NCBI GenBank assembly: GCA_021209875.1
Contig: JAGYVD010000002.1
Location: 62,001 to 126,000 of the forward strand
Direction of reading: 5' to 3'
From: Rosellinia necatrix
Lineage: Eukaryota; Ascomycota; Sordariomycetes; Xylariales; Xylariaceae
DNA: 64,000 nucleotides
Shown: positions 56,880-64,000 of the stretch, one piece after another
How positions within the stretch are numbered: the first letter of the stretch is position 1
Layout of the letters: each line of letters opens with the position of its first letter
Notes under the pieces: generated by a model
What the model saw: the letters and a program-made list of their open reading frames with translations, nothing else
Databases searched by the model: none
Told to the model about the DNA's origin: nothing
Position numbers and translations under genes: made by a program

Positions 56880-59681
56880 AGAAAACCGGTCAATATTCTC
56901 TTAGTTTATTACTGGTCATTGTTTTTATATAGCAACCGCCGAACTTAGTTTCGCGGACGTACCCTGAGCGAAAATCATTTGAAGAATGAAAATTTATTAC
57001 AAATAAAGCAGATACAAACTGTATATAATTATAATACATATTTAATAGTTGTTCGCATAACGGGAATTGTATTCACGTCTTTTACTATCTCTCAATATTG
57101 GTTCCGTAGATGTTGAACTTGTCCGGTTCAAAAGATAACATGGTTGTGGCTAGCTCGGATTCGCTAGTCATCTCGGCATCCTATCACTGTTTTTTCTCTG
57201 CTCCTGTTGGCGTGAGGAATAACCCGAGTAGGGGCCAGATCAAGCCTGATGTTCAAGTCGGTAAGTGCTAAAACTTCATTGGCGTTAACTCGCCATCCTT
57301 ATGTGATTAGCCTGGCCAGATTTAGGCATACCACGGGATACTAATTGACTGCGTGTTAGATTTAACAAATGCACTACTGGAGGTTGAGGGCCATTGTGAT
57401 GCAATATCCAACATTCCGGTACGGAGTGCTCTACTGACTGATTGTGGCGGTACGACCGACTCCGTAGGAAGTCTGAAGAAGTCGGTCTTAGGAATGTAAA
57501 CAAACACTTGGACACTATAGCCAACTTTCCTATTAAGAAGATCACCGCCGTTTCGTGTGTATTTACTAGCCCTAGAAAGTAAGCTCGTTTGATATAAAGC
57601 TTGTATTATTGGTTTGAAAATTTTGTCTACGCTTGTGATCGGTTGTGCTGGTCGGACGTTATGTTGGTTGGGGGGTCGGTATTCCGGGACTGGTCTCTGG
57701 AAAGGGCGTGTACGGCCGCCTGCGACGGCTTGCACTTCCGTTTAGCGCGCACGCGGTGTGTAGAATATTGGATCGTAGCCAACGTCGCGCGGGCGCGTTA
57801 CCAGTTGGTTTGAGAGCTTTGTCATGGTAGATTTGGATCGCAAGGGGGTGTTTCAACCTTTGCCACTTTTTTTGGTTTTATTAGATATTTCATAATTGTA
57901 GGAAGACTCGAATCATCTGATGATACTCATAATAGGCAGTTGGGAAAAGAGGGTGACGTCGGCTGATCCTAGCACGAGAGCCGATTGATGAACCAACAGA
58001 GAGGGCTATGAAATGGAAAAACATCTTGTTCGAGACTAACAATATAGAGGAGTAAAACAGGATATATAAGTCGGGATTTCCTCGCCCAATATTTCAGCAT
58101 TTAAATCAGGATATCGTCATTCGCACAGTATTCGACTCCCAACGATCGTCCTAAGCATTACTAGACGTCACATTTTCTTAAGCCGTTCTTTCCCAAGTAT
58201 CCTAGCTCGGCATCTTACTCAACTGGAGACTAGACATCGTATCTTAAGTCTTTCGGGATCGAAAATACCAGCACCTCCTTTACCTACAAGCTCCCAACTA
58301 AGTCCAAGTACGTACATGTGGGCTCTATTATCACGGTCCCTCGAATTCTGCCCTTTTCTCCTTCGCGGGGTTCCTAAGTATTGCATCGACTAACTTGCCT
58401 CATAATCGCACAAGCAATAATTAATTATGTGTACCGCTAACGAGTATTATTACACGTGTGGTTACACGTATATTGAAGCGATATCTACCTGTGATTCACC
58501 CTGCGCTGAAGTCGATATCACAATCGTCCCACTCGGTCGTCGTTGCTTTGAGCACAATACTCCTCCACTAGACAACCATTACGGAATTTCGACGAGGAGA
58601 TAATTAAAATGAGAGCCATCTAATATAAGTCATGTTTCCTCCTACTTGCGGTTATATAGCATATAAGATGTTTTAAGCTTCTCGCTGTATATGCGTGCAA
58701 ATTTGACGAAGAAGAATAGTTATGAAGGGGGAAGGGGAAGGAGTTTACTCAGCTAGGAGAACACTCCTAGAGTCAGCTCATGCCACTCATTCGATTTTCA
58801 TTAGGGTTCAGAAACACAGGTCTGTCTAATACGGTTTAGCTCCTTGTGGATCGAGACTAAACACAAAGATGGAAGACAGAACGTTATGCCGGTGTTAAAT
58901 AGGCAGCAGGCTGTTGGTTAGCACCCGACATGGTTGTATACTCCGATACAAGATCATTCTCAACTTTGATAGAACATGATAGTCACTCGCTTAGAATACT
59001 CACACTCATTTCGCCATCATTGGCATATATGGTCCTCATAGTGTTCTACTCCTGTGGCAGTTTGACACGAAGGGCCTGGCATGAGGGAAACTACTTGTAT
59101 GTAGGCTCTGGTACTGCTGCCGCGACCAATAGGGTTTTAAGACTCTCGTTTCTGCCTCTACATTGGAGGCTGCGGGTATCTAGGCGTTTAGTGTGCTAGG
59201 TAGTACCATCGAATCAGCGGGGGCTGACTAGTAGATATAATGGTATGTTGATAGAGGCCCAATCTAGGGCATATAGATTCCTCAGCCATCGGGGCTTTTA
59301 CAATGTTCCCGCACTTGGCAATATCCTCTTTATTATAGCTGTCTAGCCTCTCCCGAGCCTTTATGCTCCTGAATCCCCGAAAGTCCCAATGCTCACTGAC
59401 CGCATTGAACTTGCCTACCTCTGTGACCCTTATCAGTCTACTTGGTCCCAAGACATTCGACATTAAGTGAGGCGTTGGATATCAGGTAGCCTTCCTGACG
59501 AGCACGACCAGATTTCTAAAACACTCATGATCGGGGAACTTGGTTTCGATATACTCGTTTTCAATCATCGCTTTTACTCTTGGGCTACATATAAACGGTA
59601 GCAGGGTTAGATTTTGAACCGAAATATCACGGCGTGGGCTTGGAGGGTATAATATCTAGATTTATAAGAGCGCGATTAGGC
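56880..59681. other. Long AT-rich region, no gene seen
   Basis: About 2.8 kb beginning abruptly after the truncated MDR gene, with stops in all frames. Short frames (57285-57735, 58930-59199, 59188-59463) have no family features. The sharp composition change at 56880 and the lack of coding signal would fit a mutated transposon or repeat, but I found no terminal repeats or polymerase motifs. Confidence 0.4.
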
Positions 59682-60661
59682 TTACGTTACAGTCCAATAA
59701 GGATGAGGACCTCGCTTCTTGTCCCAAATTATTAAAGCCGGACGGCATATGTCGGCCACGATGTCGGCGACTGGAAGGTCAGCGTTGATGCATACGAGCA
59801 CGCTAGACTCGTCCAGCTCTAGCCATGCTTGCGGATCGTCTAGGATGGTAAATTGGGCCGAGCGCAAAATATCTTTGTCTCGTTGTGTATAGGCCGGATC
59901 CTGGATATACGGCCCGGTGGATGATGCTTCAGGGAGAAAAAGGCCGCGTCGGGCTAGCGTTGAATGAAGGTCGGAGATGAGCGAGTGGTGAAGAACGCGG
60001 CGCTTATTCACTTGTGACTGGACAACTAGTCTGCCCGATGCAACAGCGATAACCTTGGTCAAGGGAATGGGTATCTCGACGTTAGTCAGCACTTCCTGCA
60101 GTTGCGCGTAGTGCTCGCTCGTTTTCCACTGTCGCTCGATGGCCCAATACGTAGTTAGGTCCTCTTCCCACGGGGCGGGAGGTAAAGGATTGTCTTCGGC
60201 ATTTTCGCTCCGCACCCTGATAATAGCTCCAATCTTCATGGGAAGGTAGGCCGACTGGAGATCGAATACAGCTATATCCGCTAACTTGAAGCTGGTAAGA
60301 TGTTCGAGGGCGTGGTAGTGAATAACCCTTGTCTCGGCGGGTTAGGAAATATAGAGCATTTCTATTGAACGGCGTTATCTTACCAGGTTGAGCCGCCGGG
60401 AGCCTCATTCTCTCTCGGAGGTCCGCGGCGTGGGGGATGGACAACTACTTCGTAATCGAGTCCATTGACCCCCCTCATCGTGATGCTTCCGCCGTCGTTG
60501 TGCTCACCGTTCTGAAACCGGCGCAGCTCTTCGCCAACTTGGCGTATATTATCTTTTGTGAAAATAGGGGTACCGGCATCATAGATGGTCTGGATCTCAC
60601 AAAAGATTGAGTCCATCTGCACAAGTTTTGCCTCGTCGGCTGGCGTTGTTCTAGGCCCCAT
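59682..60661 (-). CDS. SRR1-like domain protein
   Basis: Two exons on the minus strand: 60661-60384 and 60291-59682, with a 92-bp intron (GTAAGA...CCAG) and a product of 295 aa. The N-terminal half is a fungal-type leader (IFTKDNIRQVGEELRRFQNG). The intron joins APGGST to KLADIAVFDLQSAYLPMKIG. The C-terminal half matches the SRR1-like pattern: LTKVIAVASGRLV, then SLISDLHSTLARRGLFLPEA, DPAYTQRDKDILRSAQFTIL, DDPQAWLELDESSVLVCINA and ICRPALIIWDK. SRR1 was described in Arabidopsis clock and light signalling and in yeast haem regulation (Ber1); in moulds the domain is common and uncharacterised. Assignment is by pattern. The last residues after WDKKRGPHPYWTVT may be slightly truncated. The gene stands alone in AT-rich DNA. 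Confidence 0.78.
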
Positions 60662-61961
60662 GATATAAATAAAATAATGTAGTATATAGGTTTAATTTCA
60701 AGCCGCGCAATCACAAATAAAAGGCTGCCATACTTCAGGACTTGGGACTTGGAATATGTTCTTGTATTCAACCCAATAAGCTTATTAAACTTGTATGATG
60801 AACATGGCCGTAATGGCCTCCTGTAATCATCTTGTCTAAGATACGATTCGTGGGGTAATTAAGGGTCACGTGAACATCCTTTCCTGGTGGGGCAAACATA
60901 GTAGTTATGAGGACTCCAATTTCAGATGCTAGAAGTTACCTAAGAACCTCCAGTCCTAGAGACTCTTCGAAGCCTTCCATACCAATACCTCAACATTTGT
61001 ATGCAAAATAGAAACCGCAACGCTTGTTTCGGTCCAATCTAAATTTCACACATAGCCTTTGCTACCATACATACCTCATACAATCGGCAAAGCGTAGAAG
61101 AGATATCGAGCATCTCAGCTCTGAAATATAGTTAAGCAAAGCTACTTAGGCAACTCTATGGAGGGGGTGCACGTTTGAGTAGGTACACGAGCTAGATTGA
61201 ATGTTCTTAATGCCTGGGGGCGTCCACCAGAAACCTGGCGGGAATTATACCCCCCCAAAAAGGGGTTACGGCGAAATAGTGACTTATTTGATCATGGGAC
61301 GTGATAGAGTCAAATCTTACGAGTGTACTAACATAAAATGTTTCCAGCATTAGGAACCCCGTGGATTAATCGGATAATAAGTAATTCAAGCTCCGATAAC
61401 TGCCTGTCAGATATTATCTCGTGGGGTAACCGCAGTTCGATATGTCGTATTTTCAGAATTCTTAACTGGTTCCTACAATACGGTTAAACATATAAGCTAG
61501 ACCCTAGACGACGCCTCCACCCACGACATCAATAATTAGAGAATTCACTAACATGGAAAGCTTCTTCCGAATTGCCATACGCCGGAGGGCGGAGAGGCGA
61601 ATGGATCTACGGGTCCGGAAGGCTTGGCCATCGAATGAATTACGAAGCCCGCTTCACCAGGAATATCATCCAGGCATCGCATAATACGAATACGAATACA
61701 CCATGACCGCCTCTTGACACGAATACTACGACAGCGATATCTCGCATTTAGTATATCATAATATACACAGCGCTTCTTTCTATCTCACTGATTGCTTGTA
61801 CATCGTCCCTTTTGATATTTGCCTTTGCCTTTGCCCCGACCTTTCTCTTTCATCTGAATTCAGCAACACAAATTAGAACTAGATCGGCCTCTTGTACCTA
61901 CATTTTCTTCTATCTGCATTGTGACCGGTCATTCCTCTTTTCCTCCTGTAGCTTTTCAACC
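60662..61961. other. Intergenic region between SRR1-like gene and CYP51
   Basis: About 1.3 kb holding two divergent promoters. A palindromic E-box TCACGTGA lies at 60866-60873; sterol-regulatory bHLH factors (SREBP type) can bind such sites, but the link to CYP51 is only a possibility. The CYP51 leader is C/T-rich (61770-61960). No gene is seen. Confidence 0.4.
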
Positions 61962-63715
61962 ATGGATTTCGCTTTCGCGGTGCGTTTCATAGCGTACGTC
62001 CTCGGCGCCCTCCTAACCTCGATATTCGTCAACGTGCTGCGGCAGCAGCTCCCGCGGCGGAAGTCCGAGCCGCCCCTCGTCTTCCACTGGATACCCTTCA
62101 TAGGCAACGCGGTGGCGTATGGGACGGACCCGTACAGCTTCTACCGTGCGTGCCGTGAGAAGCACGGCGACGTGTTCACGTTCGTACTGCTCGGTAAGAG
62201 TATGACGGTGTGCCTGGGCGCTGCGGGGAACGAGTTCGTACTCAACGGGCGCGTGCAGGACCTCAACGCCGAGGACATCTACGGCCCCCTGACGACGCCC
62301 GTCTTCGGCAGCGACGTCATCTACGACTGCCCCAACGCGAAGCTCATGGAGCAGAAGAAGTTCGTCAAGTTCGGCCTGACGCAGAGGGCCCTCGAGAGCT
62401 ACGTGCCGCTGATCGAGAAGGAGGTCCTCGACTACCTCGACGCGAACCTCAAGGGCGATAGCGGACGGCTCAACGTATCGACAGCCATGTCCGAGATCAC
62501 CATATTTACCGCCGGTCGGGCGCTTCAGGGGCCGGAGGTGCGGAAGAAGCTCTCGGCCAGCTTTGCCGAGCTATACCACGACCTCGACATGGGATTCCGA
62601 CCCATCAATTTCCTGATGCCGTGGGCACCGCTGCCCCAGAACCGACGCCGAGACGCGGCTCATCTCAGGATGCGATCCGTTTACATGGACCTCATCAATG
62701 ACCGTCGACAGGCCAAGGCCGACAAGGCAGCCAACAATAACGACGACGAAGAAGAACCCGATATGCTCGCAAACCTGATGAGTTGCGTCTATAAGAACGG
62801 TCAGGTGATTCCCGACAAGGAGATTGCCAACATGATGATCACCTTGCTCATGGGTGGCCAGCATTCTTCATCGTACGTCCACTCCCGGCGTCTACCGTGC
62901 CGCCCACTCCCCTTCCTCTTTACACTGCCGTACCCACGGAAACCCGAACAAGCACCAAACTAACCCACACACCTCCTCCCAGATCCGCGAGCGCGTGGAT
63001 AATGCACCGGCTAGCCTCGCAGCCAGCGATAGCCGAGGAGCTCTACGAGGCGCAGCGCGCGACCATCAGGCCCTACGACGACGATGACGACAACAACAAC
63101 AACAACAACGACGCGCGGCGACCGCTGACGTTGGCGGACCTCGAGCGCGTGCCGCTGCTGACGCACATAGTCAAGGAGACGCTGCGGGTGCACCCGTCGA
63201 TCCATAGCCTGATGCGCAAGGTGACGCGGCCGATGGCGGTGCCGGGGACGGACTACGTGGTCGCGCCGGGCAGGACGCTGGTGGCGTCGCCGGTGGTGTC
63301 GCACCTGAGCGCGGCGCACTTCGCGCGGCCGGAGGAGTGGGACCCGCACCGCTGGGACGAACCCGTCTCCACCGCGGATGCGGATGCGGATGCCGATGCC
63401 AACGACGACGACGTCGTGGACTACGGCTACGGCGTCACCAGCAAGGGCACGCGGAGCCCGTACCTGCCCTTCGGCGCCGGCCGCCACCGCTGCATCGGCG
63501 AGCGCTTCGCCTACCTCAACCTGGCCACCATCGTGCTCGCCGTCGTGCGCACGCTGCGCCTGCGCACCCTCGACGATGGCGACGACGGCGCCGCGACTGT
63601 ACCCCCCACCGACTACTCCTCCCTGTTCTCCCGCCCCGCGCAGTCCGCCGAGATCCGCTGGGAGCGCCGCGTGCCTCCCCGGACCCCGGCGACTGGGGCG
63701 TCTCGGAAGGGGTGA
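61962..63715 (+). CDS. CYP51: Cytochrome P450 CYP51, sterol 14-alpha-demethylase
   Basis: Two exons: 61962-62872 and 62983-63715, with a 110-bp intron (GTACGT...CCAG, branch CTAACC). Product 547 aa. An N-terminal membrane anchor (FAYVLGALLTSIFVNVL-like) is followed by the proline hinge and PLVFHWIPFIGNAVAYGTDP. CYP51 signatures: TTPVFGSDVIYDCPNAKLME with the conserved Tyr of the active site, QKKFVKFGLTQRALESYVPL, FRPINFLMPWAPLPQNRRRD, the I-helix MGGQHSSS-SASAW (broken by the intron), KETLRVHPSIHS (E369/R372) and the haem loop PFGAGRHRCIGERFAYLNLA with C474. The enzyme removes the 14-methyl group of lanosterol/eburicol in ergosterol synthesis in the ER and is the azole target. Unusual: two acidic inserts (about residues 330-345 and 435-450). 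Moulds often carry two or three CYP51 copies; this could be the less conserved paralogue. Confidence 0.93.
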
Positions 63716-64000
63716 TAGGGTAAGGGAGGGAGGTTTGTAGTGTATATATATATATGTATGTGTGTGTGTGTGTGTGCGTGTGTGTGAGGGAGGGATTGTA
63801 CGGTCGACCGAGGGCCGACGATGCGCGAAACAAGACGAATTTTCATGCTTGAGTGTCTTGGGGATATGCGCATGTGGGAGGTTTCTACCGACGCCTGCCT
63901 ATTATAGGTAATGGGTGCTGTTTATGTAGTTGTGAGGACTTGTTTCTTTCTTCGCTTCTTTTTAGAGAAATGGATAATACCTGTAGTTAACCTAGGTAGA
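63716..64000. other. 3' flank of CYP51 with TA and TG microsatellites
   Basis: A TA run (63742-63755) and a TG run (63756-63787) follow the CYP51 stop by about 30 bp. TAGGTA/CCTAGG words occur at the right edge. No gene is seen. Confidence 0.6.

Noticed and set aside
61812..61961. Upstream extension of the CYP51 frame
   Set aside because: It lacks an ATG at its start, reads as C/T-rich leader sequence, and would put residues before the normal membrane anchor.
1..64000. CRISPR arrays, bacterial operons, phage or plasmid features
   Set aside because: None seen; the intron-containing genes show the DNA is eukaryotic.

Overview
The window looks like nuclear DNA of a filamentous ascomycete (Pezizomycotina, most likely a Sordariomycete). 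Introns are short (about 50 to 145 bp) with GTAAGT/GTGAGT-type donors and CTAAC/CTGAC branch sites. Genes sit on both strands without operons, and the contents are typical of moulds: a NACHT-WD40 protein, a PNP-UDP phosphorylase domain, a PHO89-type transporter, CYP51, a rhomboid protease and an SRR1-like protein. I cannot name the species. Splice structures below were worked out by hand from reading frame, splice consensus and family sequence, without transcript evidence.

Left part (1-17.3 kb). A phosphorylase-like domain of the kind that heads fungal NOD-like receptors runs off the left edge on the minus strand. It lies head to head with a NACHT-WD40 receptor gene that carries an in-frame TAG and a frameshift. 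Then follow glycyl-tRNA synthetase, a decayed amidase relic, a DJ-1/PfpI protein, a secreted GH95 fucosidase and a Na+/phosphate symporter whose first intron has a GC-AG border.

Middle part (18-43 kb). The most unusual locus is 18.28-21.97 kb on the minus strand. One very GC-rich stretch encodes, in order, a SAM methyltransferase, a BBE-type FAD oxidase, a P-loop kinase resembling animal-type phosphomevalonate kinase, and an APRT-like phosphoribosyltransferase. It is apparently one polypeptide of about 1,230 codons, but its reading frame breaks about four times, two of the breaks in homopolymer tracts. It is followed by a proline-rich orphan protein, a rhomboid protease, a second small methyltransferase, the condensin subunit Cnd3 divergent from the nucleolar RRM protein Nop4 (also frame-broken, in an AT run), a conserved fungal protein of unknown function, and threonyl-tRNA synthetase (a second GC-AG intron).

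Right part (43-64 kb) is gene-poor and mostly AT-rich, with isolated genes: a Ser/Thr-rich single-pass surface protein, a Vam7-like PX-SNARE, a small six-cysteine secreted protein, a decayed zinc-type alcohol dehydrogenase/quinone reductase, an SRR1-like protein and a CYP51 sterol 14-alpha-demethylase with unusual acidic inserts. The long spaces between them hold no gene I can support and may be mutated repeats.

Housekeeping genes (two tRNA synthetases, condensin, Nop4, Vam7) are interleaved with accessory ones (receptors, secreted enzymes, decayed genes), so the window looks like a normal chromosome arm crossed by several AT-rich, repeat-like blocks.
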